Below are positions 46,582-57,376 of a stretch of 64,000 nucleotides of DNA, piece after piece; position 1 is the first letter of the stretch; the number at the start of each line of letters is the position of its first letter. The notes under the pieces were generated by a model. The model was not told where the DNA came from. It saw only the letters and a list, made by a program, of their open reading frames with translations, and made no database searches. A program made the position numbers and the translations under genes. The DNA comes from Knoxdaviesia capensis. Lineage: Eukaryota > Ascomycota > Sordariomycetes > Microascales > Gondwanamycetaceae. The stretch covers positions 217,271 to 281,270 of the forward strand of contig LNGK01000002.1 of the NCBI GenBank assembly GCA_001510575.1, read 5' to 3'.

Positions 46582-47679
46582 ATGTCAGCACTCCCCACCA
46601 CCAAGATCTTAGGCCGCCAGGTCGGCATCATCGGCTTCGGCATGCTCGGGCTGACCATGCGGCCGGGCGGTGGCCTGTCAGATGAAGCCGCCTTTGCCGT
46701 GCTGCGCGCCGCACTGGATGCCGGCTGCACCTACTGGAACGGCGGCGAGTTCTACGGTCTGCCGACCGGCAGCAACAGCCTGTCGCTGCTGCAGCGCTTC
46801 TTTGACGCCGAGCCGTCGGCCGTGGACCGCGTGGTGCTGAACATCAAGGGCGGCATTGTGTTCCCGCAGTTCGCCATGGACTGCTCGCCCGCCGGCGTCG
46901 GCCGCAGCATCGACAACTGCCTCAAGATGCTCGGCCCGCGCGGCCGCATCGACCAGTGGGAGTGTGCCCGCGTCGACCACAAGGTCCCCTACGACGAGTC
47001 GGTGCGTGCCGTCCAGGCGTATGTTGACGCCGGCAAAATCGGCGGCGTGGCGGTCACCGAGGTCAGTGCAGCGACGCTGCGGCTCGCAGCCGCCGCTGCG
47101 CCGATTTCCAGCGTCGAGGTCGAGCTGTCGCTCTGGCAGACCGAGCCGCTGGAGAACGGAGTCGCCGCCGCCTGTGCGGAACTCGACATTCCCCTTGTTG
47201 CATACTGTAAGACCACCCCGTGACCTGCTGCGATAAACTGACGATAGCGTGCCCCGGGCAAAACTCTCAAACTAACACGGCCCTCAACAGCCCCGCTCGG
47301 CCGCGGCTTTCTGACCGGCACCATCAAGTCGGCCGCCGACATCCCCGCCGGCGACCTGCGCGCGACCCTCCCGCGCTTCCAGGGCGACAACGTCGAGAAG
47401 AACTTTGCCCTCGTGCGCGAGGTCGAGGCTCTGGCCAAGGAGAAGGGGTGCACCCCCGCCCAGATTGCCATCAACTGGCTGCTGGCCCTGCAGCGCCGCC
47501 CCGGCATGCCCCGGATCATCCCGATCCCTGGTGCGGGCTCGCCGGCCCGCGTCAGGGAGAACTCGACGCTGGTCGAGCTGACCGACGCTGACATGGCGCG
47601 TATTGACGCCATTATCAAGAGTCACACTGTCCATGGACTGCGCTATTCGGCTCATGGCATGGCGATGCTTGATGAGTGA
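46582..47679 (+). CDS. Aldo/keto reductase, pyridoxal reductase-like (Plr1 family)
   Basis: Cytosolic NADPH-dependent reductase of the AKR8 type, expected to interconvert pyridoxal and pyridoxine in vitamin B6 salvage. Exons 46582-47206 and 47291-47679 encode 337 residues, close to the roughly 333 of S. pombe Plr1. The 84-bp intron has a GTAAGA donor and a CAACAG acceptor, and splicing restores VAYSPLGRGFLTG. Family features are IIGFGMLGLTMRP at the N-terminus, YWNGGEFYG (51-59), NIKGG with Lys89, CARVDHKVP with His133, and IIPIPGAGSPARVRENSTL binding NADPH near the C-terminus. The usual catalytic Asp position is Asn53; I remember the same Asn in Plr1, so it is probably a clade trait. The start is chosen at MSALPTT; an open frame upstream covers a tandem repeat and lacks family similarity. 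Confidence 0.9.
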
Positions 47680-49902
47680 TTGAGTGCGGGGTCCGAGAAC
47701 AGATCTTGGAGGCTTAAATGCTGATGTTCCGTGCAAATCGTCTTTGATTAATCTATCGATAACATGCAACTTTGATTGTGGCTGATAATATCTATGTCCC
47801 TTCCAATTGTGAACTCGCGCTGAGGCTGGTGAAAATTCATGTGGCTTAGGGTTAGGGTGGTTGGTGTAGTCTCTGGTTTTTGGCATAAATTGCTGGTGGC
47901 ATTCGCAAATGCACAGGCGCTGTTTATGGGATAGGCGGCAACAATGTTCCTAAGATCGTTCTGGTGGCAGTACTAAAATGTGCACACCGCCCGGAATTTC
48001 CTGAATAGGAAATGCCCACAAAATGATTGCAGTTCCTGTATTCTTTGCGCACACCCTTCTTAAGGTCCCGTTTTCGGTATCAAAGTCCTTTGTCGATGAA
48101 TATATTACCCGTCCTCTGTTCCGTTCGCTCTTCGGTCTGGATGCTTTTCGTCACTTGATACTTTCTTCTTTCTACTTGCACTTTCGTTTTAAACCTCGTA
48201 AATGCACGCCTTTCGGATGCTATTGCCAGGTTAGAAATAGCTGATAAACTGTATCATTCTAGGTTAAGGGAGTCGTGAGCTATCGTACGCCATGGATTCG
48301 GCTATCGTATGGTATGAATGAGCTTTATCGTGAGCCTAGGTTCGTCGAACCGGGTGTCTATCCGGAAAAGGGGATTTGAGATTCGGTACGAGCCCTGGTG
48401 ACGTTTTGGGAATATGGGCAGGTGTTGGAACTTCTTGATCTTTTAACACGGTCGAGATGTTCTGTGGTAACTACAGTACTAGGCTTCTCAGCTGGCGCGG
48501 ATTATCTAGGGTTGTTTAGGGTTAACTTGGATTGGGCGAGTGGGACTGGTACGAGTTTGATTACGATGATGGTATTGAAGGTGGCCCCACCAAGAATTTC
48601 GCGTTCAGGGTATCAGGCTTTGGGATGCCATTTTCTTCTTGTCCCTTTGTTCCTCGAGAGCAACGTTCGTACTGCGCTTCGTTTGTTTCTGCGTGAATCC
48701 GTGTATCCGTGTCTGCGCCAGGATAATGACGACATTGCGCATCGCTATCGTCAGCCTTATCACTTATCCAAAAAAGGGGGTTCAGACATAGGGATCCCCT
48801 CGCTTCCTCTCACCGGTCAATCGAAAACAGGATATCACGGGATCACCTCGGTTGCCGATGGTGTTCCAGAGAGGCTTTTGGCTGGAGACGGACTACTGGT
48901 TTTGTCCTTCCGGATTCCGAAATCGTTAGGGAATGATGATCTTCACCCCACACCGACGGACTTCAGTGTGGAAACATTGTGGTCAGGAGAAGAGCGCGTT
49001 AGAGCGAGGTTCGGGAGGCTCAGAAAGGCCGATGTCGAAATAGTGTTCCATGGGTAGAAGGTTAAGTCCTGCCCTTCGTAGAAATGACAAGAGGACCATC
49101 CACGGGATTTGGTTGGTGTTGGGAAAGTCGCCTGACTTGCGCCCATAATTTGAGTTGAGTGATTCCACGGGAAAGGGCGAACGGTACATATGACACAGTA
49201 GAAACATTCTCAGCACTGTGGCTGTCCCACCAAAATCCCAGGCATTCACCAAGGACAGACTCCGTATATGAACTGTACCGCATGTACTCAACCCCGCGCC
49301 ACCCCAGCCGCCCTTCCATAGCCCCCTGGAAGCACTTTCCCCACCACCCAAGGACCCTTTTTGCAGCCCCTAACCCTAACTATTCACGTTATCTTTTGCG
49401 GTTGTCCCTCTTTCGTCCCTTATCTCCTTTGTCTCTGACCTGTATTGCTGAACCAAGTTTCGCTTTTTGTCCTTTCTATTTCTAGCCAAAAACCAGTGAC
49501 GAGTCCTGAACCAAAGTCCGACACACTCATTTTCACCTCCTTATTCTTGTTTTCCATTTTGGATTCTCACGATCATCGATCATCGATCTGTTCTTCCTTC
49601 CTCTTTCATTTCTCACCGCCTCCGATTACCGGCACTTCCCAGCCGAGCCTATTGAATGCTGGCTTTCCCCTCCATTTTTGGCTTCGACTCCATCCTGACT
49701 AATCTCTCCCCCTCCCTCTCTGTCTCTCTCCCTGTCTTCCTCTCTCTTCTTCTCTTGGATCTCTCAACCTTTTCCACTTCGACATTCCCCAACAATCTGT
49801 GTGTGGTTTTGGTGCAGTCCGACTATCGCTCGTTCACCTCGTTGTCGAATCCCGCCTCTCTCTCTCTCTCGGTCTCCCACTCTATCTTCCTCTTCCCCAA
49901 CC
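47680..49902. other. Intergenic DNA with an unconvincing 219-codon frame
   Basis: The frame at 48398-49057 (+) starts MTFWEYGQVLELLDLL but shows no domain, signal peptide or neighbouring exon; I give it little weight. Telomere-like hexamers occur as a TTAGGGTTAGGG pair near 47848 and CCCTAACCCTAA near 49371. From about 49380 to 49900 the + strand is CT-rich, as in fungal promoters and leaders, ahead of the next gene. Confidence 0.4.
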
Positions 49903-51315
49903 ATGTCCCCCGCTCCGGATCCGTTTCCACGGAACCGCCGAAGACAGCCTTCGGCCATGAACTCACCGCTGGCGCCGCCGCCTAACCGTGGCCTCGACCA
50001 CCGCCGCCAGTCGTCCCCGCTCCCTGCCGCCGTGGCCATGCCGTCGACTTCGGAGTACAGCGGCGTCGAGTCGTGGGTGGAAATCTCGTCCCAGCCGTCG
50101 TCGTCGTCGCTGTCGTCCATCGGCGACGAGATCGTCACCACCGGCCTGCAGGTTGGCTTCAGCGGCCGTCGTCGTCGTCTCCAGTCGGCCCCGGCTCTCC
50201 GATACCCTTATCACGACATCTCCTCGACGCGGGCGAATCCGTCCGCGCCCCCAACTGCCGAAGAGTATGAGGCTAGTGGTAGCGAGGAAGACCGGACTCT
50301 TGCTAGCTCCAACGAGAACATCCACGCGTCTGCCACCGCTCCTCCCCGCGCCACTACCGCCGATGGGCCCGTCGACCACGTTGTCAGCGAAACCGACTCG
50401 GAGTCCCTCGAGGACGACGACGACTCGGACGATGAGAATGCGACTGCGCTGGGCCGTGCCTCCGATGCCCCACGTCCCTTCCGCCCACAGCCCAACGTGT
50501 TCTCCCACCCGCCCGGCCACCTGGCTAACCGCAGCCACTCCACCAACGACGCCGCCCCGCACCCCCACGCTCCGTTCTCGCCATCTCGACCACATACCCG
50601 CAGCACTCGCCGCGGCCACCCCAACTTTATGTCGCCGTCGTACCAGGCTGATAACGATGCTGCTTTGCGGGCATCCCTCACCACCCTCCTGTCTTGTGCT
50701 GCCGCTGCCCGGGGTCTGCCGAAGAAGGACGAGACCGGCGTGGCTTCTGGTGCACGCCCCGCTGGCTCGTCGGCCGCTGTCGGGGCCAGCAACATGCCGC
50801 TGGACCTGCACTTGGTGCCTGAATCAGACCTTGCCGGCCCGTCCGCCCAGCAGTCGTCCGCCCAAGCCGCACGTCGTACCCGGTCTGGCGCTGCTACTCC
50901 TAAGCGCGGACAGGCTACCACCACCCCTCGCACACAGTCGAGATCCCGCCAGGCCGGGGGCGACAAGTCGAAGAAACGCGGCTCGTCGACGGTGGCCCGC
51001 ACGTCGGCGAAGCGCAAGCACGCTGCCTCGGCCGGCACCGACGACACCGTGCTGATGAGCTCGACGCTGCTGACTTGGGTGGTCAGCGCCGGCGTGGTGG
51101 TGCTGGTGTCGGTGGTTGGCTTTGGCGCCGGCTACGTCATCGGCCGCGAGGTTGGGCGGCAGGAGGGCATCGCTGCTGCGGCTGAGGCTGCATCGAGCGG
51201 GCTCAACGCGACGGAGGCAGCGGCTGCCTCCTGCGGCGGCGAGGTTATCCGCTCGTCGGGCAGCGGGCTTCGGCGGCTGCGGTGGACCTCCGTGGGGAAG
51301 GCCGTGGTGTCGTGA
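49903..51315 (+). CDS. Ser-rich protein with a C-terminal membrane segment
   Basis: Not recognised with confidence. A single exon of 470 residues starts at MSPAPDPFPRNRRR (CAACCATGTCC context); the frame is open 34 codons further upstream, but that part is Ser/Pro leader-like sequence. Most of the protein is disordered: a SWVEISSQPSSSSLSSIGDE block near the N-terminus, an acidic run (SLEDDDDSDDENATALGRAS), then a short ordered-looking stretch (DNDAALRASLTTLLSCAAAA) and a Lys/Arg/Ser-rich region. A single hydrophobic segment, LLTWVVSAGVVVLVSVVGFG, lies about 90 residues from the end, followed by a short GREVGRQEG tail. This architecture (long soluble N-terminus, one late membrane span) would suit an organelle-anchored receptor or tether, which is speculation. 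The motifs look conserved rather than random, so I regard the gene as real. Confidence 0.7.
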   Translation: MSPAPDPFPRNRRRQPSAMNSPLAPPPNRGLDHRRQSSPLPAAVAMPSTSEYSGVESWVEISSQPSSSSLSSIGDEIVTTGLQVGFSGRRRRLQSAPALRYPYHDISSTRANPSAPPTAEEYEASGSEEDRTLASSNENIHASATAPPRATTADGPVDHVVSETDSESLEDDDDSDDENATALGRASDAPRPFRPQPNVFSHPPGHLANRSHSTNDAAPHPHAPFSPSRPHTRSTRRGHPNFMSPSYQADNDAALRASLTTLLSCAAAARGLPKKDETGVASGARPAGSSAAVGASNMPLDLHLVPESDLAGPSAQQSSAQAARRTRSGAATPKRGQATTTPRTQSRSRQAGGDKSKKRGSSTVARTSAKRKHAASAGTDDTVLMSSTLLTWVVSAGVVVLVSVVGFGAGYVIGREVGRQEGIAAAAEAASSGLNATEAAAASCGGEVIRSSGSGLRRLRWTSVGKAVVS

Positions 51316-52551
51316 GACACTCCTCCCTCTGCTCATCATCTCGACCCCACCACTTTCCTTTGTCCTACGCTGTGAATACGTGGTGAAGCATCATTATCAC
51401 CTATCATCCCTCTCACTATCAGCATCATGATTCATCATTATCCACGGATCCTACCATTTTTCTTTTGCATTTCCTAGGGGTCCCGGATCCAAAATAATCA
51501 TCATCTTGGACCATGGCTTCGTAGTACAGAGCAACACTACAGCAGGCCATGCATCCATCCCATCTACTCTTAAAAAAAACAACAGTTCTCATTGACTCGG
51601 CGTCCGCATCACCTCCCGGAGTTTCCTTCTTTTTTTCTTTTTTTCGTTTTTTCTTTCTTTCTTTCTTTTCTCTTTTCTTCTTCGGCGTTTATTTACCTTC
51701 TTTTTCAACCTTTCACGCCCTTCAACACATCTCTCTCAAGCACCGAGATAGGATTCGACAGTTTAGTATATATTGTACTCGACAGTCCGGTATTCTTATT
51801 CTACCTGTTGATTTTTTTTTATTTCTATGTTTTCTGTGTCCCATGACCCCGCCATGTTGGTTATCTGACTTCTTTTCACTGCACTCTCATGTTTCCTTCT
51901 TTTCTTTTTTAATACCCCTCCCCGTGCGGCTCCGGAGTTGTTTGGCTTCACCAGACTCCGCCGCTGCTCACGGGGAAACCATTTTCTTCTTCTAAAGCCT
52001 TCCAGATTTTCCTTTTACGCTTGTTCTTCTTGGGTTGGGAAATGTTCGTTCTTTCTTGTTGCGTATCTGTTTCACTTTTTGTATGTTCTGAGCATCAAAA
52101 TACGGAGGAGAGGAGGTATATCAACGACTTTCTTCCACGGTTCAGAAAAAATGTTCTTTCTCCCGTTTGTGATGTCCCCGATTAATGAAATCGTCTGCTC
52201 TTATCCTGCGTTTCCGTGACCTCTGCTCGTTCCTGTCCTGTGTGACCAACTTGGTGGTCTATCTCCACTGTAGCAGAACTTTCACCTGGTTCCTGTGGTC
52301 ATCGCTCTATATGTACTTGCACGGGTTGTCGGACACATTTACACATGGATGCGTTCAACACTTCAGTTCCATTCTCGAGGTTTGACATGCTAGCCGTGCG
52401 CTCTAAATACAACTTGTAACACACACTAATTCTAAAGATCCAAGAAAACGCAAGACCCGAACGGGACAGAAAACGATAGCAACCGAAGAGAACAAAAAAA
52501 AAAAACTTGTTTGAAACCCCAAACCAAGACACCCGGAGAGAACGAAATCCC
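51316..52551. other. Convergent 3' region, T-rich
   Basis: Contains the 3' ends of the + gene to the left and verprolin to the right. It is strongly T-rich on the + strand from about 51620 to 52030. No gene is seen. Confidence 0.5.
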
Positions 52552-54159
52552 TCAAAGAGCCGACAGGTCCAGCGGCACACTGCTCCCCCGGCCGGCGCGG
52601 TACCGCCGCACACCGCCGATAAACTCGCGCGGCTTCGGCAGGATGCGATCGTCCTGAAACTTCCACCGCGTGTCCTGCACGACAAAGTGCGTCGAGTGGG
52701 CGCCGGGCGACATGCCGCCGCCGGAGTGGTGGCCCGGCGACGTGATGGAGCCGGGGCTCTTGCTGCCGTTGGACGTGAGGGTGAACTGGCTGGGGTCCAG
52801 CATCGACGCGCGGATCGGGGTGGGCGCACTGCTCCGCGACGGAGGGGGTGCAGGGGCCAGGCTCGAGGGTGCTGAGGGCGCTGCGGCTGACGGCGGGGGT
52901 GGAGGCGGCGGAGGCGGCGCGTGGGGAAGCGATGGGCTCGGGGCCGAGGGAGGAGGCGGCGGCGGTGGTGCTGCTGCTCCTGCCGCTGCGGCTGTTGCCC
53001 GTTGTGCGGCCTGCATGGCGAAGTTGGGCGCCGGGGCGCTGGCCGGGGGTGGTGGCGGCGGTGGCGGGGGTGGGGACGGCGGGGCGGCGGGAGCCGATAT
53101 CGACGGCAACGGAATGCGCGGCGCACTGGAAGACGGGATCGACGGCGGTGCTGATGGCGGCAACGGAGGCGGGGCAGACGAGGGAAGCGGCGGAGGCGGT
53201 GGCGGGGCGCCGCTAGGAGCCGACGGTTTTCGCGATGTCGGGACCGGCGGCTTCTTCCCGACAGGCGGCGGAGGGGCTGTCTTGCCGAGCGAGGCACTCG
53301 ATACCGGACGCGGCACATCGGACAGGCCCTTTCTCAGGTTGGCTATGGATGGAACCTGCGGGGTTGGACGGCCGGGAATAACAGGCACGGGGGTCGAGGG
53401 CAGCTTCGGGGCGGCGAACGGGGGCGGCTTCGGGGCTGACGGACGGGATTCGGAATCGGAATGATGGTACGAGGCATCGGAGCTTGCTGGACAGGGGTAG
53501 GGGGATAATGATTAGAAAAGAACAGACATGGCAGGGTCTAAAACACACGACAGAAAGACTTACCCCCTGTATCAACTCCGCCCCGAGACTTCCTCAACTT
53601 GGGCATGCCACCAGCAAACAACCCACCCAGCTGAGGCGGGCCATCAATGCTGTTGGTAGGTCGATGATGAGTTGACGAAGGCGAGTCGCCAAGATCGCTG
53701 TTGCTTCGAGCTCGTCCGGGAGTCGGCACGGGCGGCGCTAGGGAGGATGGGAGCTTCGGGGCCATGCCGGGGATGGGAGGAGCACCACCAATCGGCGGGC
53801 CGCCTCCACCCCCCGAAGTCTTTCCAACGATAGGAGCTGAGCGGTCATTCGTAACGGCCTTTTTCAAGGCTCTTCCTTTGGTGATATCGGAGAGGAGGGC
53901 GCCCTTGGGAAATGGGGGCAAGAGAGAGTTAGCCTGACGGATGGTGAGGGCCCCAAGCAAGGCTATTCCGGCCCGCACACAAGGGGCGCTGGAAATACGC
54001 AGTGGAGGACGGGAAACAAGAACTCACTCGACCGGCACCTGCAGCGGGAGGCCGACTGGGAAGACCACCCGGGGGTGGGGGAGGCGGCGGAGGAGGACCA
54101 CCGAAGCCCGGAGGCGGCGGCGGTGGTGGAGGAGGAGGAGGAGGGGGCGGCGGAGGCAT
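52552..54159 (-). CDS. vrp1: Verprolin / WIP-type actin regulator
   Basis: Actin-patch protein that binds actin monomers through WH2 sequence and Las17/WASP through its C-terminus, acting in endocytosis and polarised growth. Three exons, 54159-54028, 53933-53564 and 53486-52552, give 478 residues, with all phases consistent. The start lies in a polyproline run (MPPPP, then GFGGPPPPP). A WH2 motif, KGALLSDITKGRALKKAV, sits near residues 54-71. The centre is Pro/Ser/Ala-rich with many PPPPPPP profilin- or SH3-binding stretches. The C-terminal WASP-binding block reads RWKFQDDRILPKPREF followed by RRYRAGRGSSVPLDL, which is diagnostic for verprolin/WIP. The start chosen is the ATG that begins the polyproline block; an in-frame ATG 22 codons upstream looks like leader. 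Divergent from the mitochondrial protein gene, with 820 bp between. Confidence 0.93.
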
Positions 54160-54979
54160 GGTCGTGAAAGGGTGGAGGGAAGAGGTTGGTATAAGGCCGA
54201 TGAGGATTCTAAAAGACAGTTGCAAACGTCGCTCTATTCACAATCGCTGTTCGGAGTCTGTCGGAGCGTGGGAACGGTCGGCAGCAAGAAGATATGGTCG
54301 GCTGCCTCTCGCAAACAAAAGGGCAGCCGAGCCGGCTCAAGACAGGCGACAAACGAAGAGCACGCGCTGGCAAGAGGGAAGAAGAATTCGATGGAAGTGC
54401 GAAGAGGCGGAAGCTCAGTAGAGGCCAGCGAAAAGATCCAGAGAGTAGTATGGGGGGAAGAAGAAAGATAAAACAAAACAAGACAAGATCTTCAAAACTG
54501 TGTGTGGTGATAGAGAAAAGAAAGACTTGAGGCCAAGAATGAATGGCAGGACATAAACTCGCTTCCTGCCATTTGTCTGTTTCGTCATCAGACAGCCACA
54601 AACGGCAGAATGTACCGTTACACGCCGATCTGTATGGCAGCGGTACTTACACAAAATTCCTGGCGCCTGCCTGATAGTGAGTGTGCGCAAAATGTGCGCG
54701 GATTCACTAACAGTTGGTGGGTTACAGGTGGCTCAACCAATCACGGCGCCACAATTGCCCACTGCAGACTTTTGTGGGCCTTGAACTGGACTCCACGAGA
54801 AAATCAGCACGCATAGCAATTGGCAAACGCCTTGAAGCACTTCAAGACACCGACCCTTTTCTCTCTTTCGTGTATCTTTTGTCTTCGATCTCCTTCCGCA
54901 TTGTTACCCCCAGTTGCCTCTACCTCCATCCCCCCGTTGCCGCCCCCGAGGCTGCACCCCGCGCCGCTTTCCCGCCGCC
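54160..54979. promoter_or_regulatory. Divergent promoter region, verprolin and mitochondrial gene
   Basis: 820 bp between two start codons on opposite strands, so both promoters must be here. CT-rich and CTTTTCTCTC-type sequence precedes the + start (54857-54900). No other feature recognised. Confidence 0.5.
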
Positions 54980-56365
54980 ATGAACCGCGCCGGCCCCTTA
55001 CGGCTCCCGGCCGGCCATGGTCTGGCCCTCCGAAGCTCCCCAGCTGCGCGTCCCGCCCACACAGCCTACCTCTCATACTCTTCAAGCAAGTCGCCCGCGG
55101 CCCAATTGCCCCGTCAACCGCAGTACAGACTCCTCTCTACGACCACCAGATACAACCGCCTTCCCACAGCCGCGCCGTCGGACTTAAAATCGATACGATG
55201 TTTCGCGACCGCCCGTACGTTCGACCTCCCCCCGTCGTCGACAAAGCCTGACGATAGCTCAGCGCAACAAGCCTCTTCAGCACCAGGTCCCGCGGTGGAC
55301 AGTGTTCCGAGTTTGCAGGCGCTGTCGGCCTCCGTCCACCAGGCCACCGCGCCGCTGCTGGCCGCGGAGGGCATCCCGGCTGCGGAGGCGACGCTGGAAG
55401 CGCTAACGGCGTGCCAGACCGCCGCCACCGCGATCAAGCCGCTCCTCGACCGCACTGCACCGCTGGCCCCGCCGAACCCCCAATCCGGCGCGGACAGCCT
55501 CCTCTCCCTCGACTCCAAACGGTCCACCACCACTGCCGCCGCCTCTTCACCTGCGTTAACGAAGCTCTCGGCCCGTGTCCAGGCCCTGGCTGACGAGGTC
55601 TCGACCGCCGCCTACAACATCGTCACCAAGCCCAGCGTGGTTATTTCGACCGACGTGCTTGAGATGTACGTCAACATCCAGGCCCAGCTCCGCCGGCCCA
55701 GCACGCTCCCGCTGGTGCTCGGCCTGTACGCCTCGAAGCCCATGCCCAAGCTCGCGGGGCCGAGCCGCGACGGCGGCGCCCCCACCCTGAAACTGGTCCC
55801 GCAGAACCCGAACCGTGCCGCCAGCGCCATCGAGGCTGACGTGGCCACTGCCGCGCTGGACGCCGCGATCGCCGCCAAGGACCTGGACGCGGCCGTCGGC
55901 GTCGTCGAGGCGTGCTACGCCACGCCCGCGTACTACCGCCAGAAGCTCCTGCGCACGGCGCTGCTCCCCGGCGCCGCGCTAGTCCTCACGCCGACCGCCG
56001 CCTTCGCGCTCGCCCAGTCGTTCGCCGACTCTAACCGCGCTATCGACCCGGGCGCCGCCACCGGCCTGGCCTTCGCCGCCATGCTGGCCTACGTCGGCTT
56101 CACCGCCAGCATCGGGCTGGTTGCCCGCGCCACCGCCATGGACCACATGGTCCGCGTCACCTGGCAGCCCGGCATGCCGCTGCGGCTGCGGTGGATGCGC
56201 GAGGAGGAGCGCGCCGCGCTGGACAAGGTTGCGCTTGCGTGGGGGTTCAGCGAGACGTGGCGCCACGGCGAGGAGGATGGGCTGGAGTGGAATTCGCTGC
56301 GCGAGTATATTGGCCAGAAGGGCATGATTTTAGATCGCATTGATTTCATGGAGGGCATGCAGTAG
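54980..56365 (+). CDS. Predicted mitochondrial inner-membrane protein, function unknown
   Basis: A conserved-looking fungal protein whose name I do not know. A single exon from ATG 54980, in an ideal GCCGCCATG context, encodes 461 residues; the open frame extends 22 codons upstream but the context favours this start. The first 80 residues are rich in Arg/Ser/Ala with almost no acidic residues, a mitochondrial presequence. The middle part (for example TDVLEMYVNIQAQLRRPSTL and AALDAAIAAKDLDAAVGVVE) is helical and resembles TPR-like repeats. Two hydrophobic stretches follow (LLPGAALVLTPTAAFALAQ and GLAFAAMLAYVGFTASIGLV), then a charged C-terminus (RWMREEERAALDKVALAWGF). A membrane-anchored role in mitochondrial expression or assembly is a guess. 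Confidence 0.8.
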   Translation: MNRAGPLRLPAGHGLALRSSPAARPAHTAYLSYSSSKSPAAQLPRQPQYRLLSTTTRYNRLPTAAPSDLKSIRCFATARTFDLPPSSTKPDDSSAQQASSAPGPAVDSVPSLQALSASVHQATAPLLAAEGIPAAEATLEALTACQTAATAIKPLLDRTAPLAPPNPQSGADSLLSLDSKRSTTTAAASSPALTKLSARVQALADEVSTAAYNIVTKPSVVISTDVLEMYVNIQAQLRRPSTLPLVLGLYASKPMPKLAGPSRDGGAPTLKLVPQNPNRAASAIEADVATAALDAAIAAKDLDAAVGVVEACYATPAYYRQKLLRTALLPGAALVLTPTAAFALAQSFADSNRAIDPGAATGLAFAAMLAYVGFTASIGLVARATAMDHMVRVTWQPGMPLRLRWMREEERAALDKVALAWGFSETWRHGEEDGLEWNSLREYIGQKGMILDRIDFMEGMQ

Positions 56366-56760
56366 AGGGTGGTACTGTGTAATACAATCGGTGTAAGAGC
56401 AGGCGTGGGGGGGCAATTACAATGTACGAATAATCTCTAGATTTAACAACTACTCGTATATATCCAAGCACCGTCTAATGAGTCAGGCTGTTTATGCCAT
56501 CCGGGTTTATGTTCACTTTGACGTCTCGGGTTAAACCCTTACAAGCCAAAACCTTCCACGAGCCGGGCCGGATCACACTCTGGTGGAAGGTCATCGGCCT
56601 GTGCCTTTCCGGCATCGCCAGCCAGAACAACATGCTTACTCGTCAGGCTTGACTGCATCTTAATGATAAATTCGTTATGCTCCGTGTGTCTATCCTCACC
56701 ACCAATTGGAACGACTGACAAAAAAGGGGCAAAAAATTAAAAATTGGCAAAAATCCAAAA
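56366..56760. other. Intergenic DNA downstream of the mitochondrial gene
   Basis: Contains the 3' end of the + strand gene and, at its right edge, T-rich sequence (read on the minus strand) after the 5S gene. Nothing else recognised. Confidence 0.4.
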
Positions 56761-56879
56761 ACATACAACACCAGGGATTCCCCAGTGGTCACCCACCTGA
56801 GTACTAGTCTGGCCCTTTGTGGCTTATCTATGGGGGAGCGGACGGGACCCCGAGTTTTCCACAAGGTATGGTCGTATGT
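56761..56879 (-). rRNA. 5S ribosomal RNA gene
   Basis: Read on the minus strand, the 119-nt sequence begins ACATACGACCATACC and ends GGTGTTGTATGT, closing the terminal helix. Conserved internal elements are AACTCGGG, TCCCGTCCGCTC, GGGCCAGACTAGTAC and GGTGGGTGACCAC. A TTTT run follows immediately, as expected for RNA polymerase III termination. Helix II pairs TTGTGG with CCACAA, both differing from the CACTGG/CCAGTG I recall for Neurospora, so pairing is kept. Single dispersed 5S genes are the rule in Pezizomycotina. I consider it functional. Confidence 0.92.
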
Positions 56880-57376
56880 GAAAGGAGACCGTGTAAAATC
56901 GAATTATATCTGTAAGAGGAAGCTGGGGCCGTGTTGTTGCACACGATTGCAACACTCTGAACGTGTAACTGGTGGTGAAAGCTTGAGGAGATGTTCTACG
57001 TCGAAAAATTGACACTGACGCCGGAAGCTAGAATTCACGCCGGTTATATTTCGGTTAGCGTTTGTCATTGTTCCTTCCCGTCCTGTGGCAGGCCGGAAGC
57101 CAAAACCTGCGGGGGGCATTTTTTTGCAGCGGGCAGTGGACCTGCCAATTGATTTTGGATTCTGTCAGATTCTCTCAGCATCTTTCTTCCCCTTCTTTGT
57201 CTATAACTTGCCAACTTCACTTCCCCGACAAAATCTCCCGTCCTCTTTTCCTCGCCGGCAATCTCTTAGTTACACGACCTCCGGCTTCAGCTTTTCTCTT
57301 CCTTCGCCGCCTTTGTCCGGTCTTCCAGCTGCCCAAACCAGTCTCGAGCGTCCGTTTCCCGCACCACACACACACA
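56880..57376. promoter_or_regulatory. Upstream region of the CHORD gene
   Basis: Serves as 5' flank both for the minus-strand 5S gene and for the + strand CHORD gene. It becomes CT-rich from about 57170 towards the ATG. No other feature seen. Confidence 0.4.

Noticed and set aside
48398..49057. 219-codon frame starting MTFWEYGQV
   Set aside because: Possible but unsupported: no recognisable domain, no neighbouring exons, ordinary composition. Kept only as a note.
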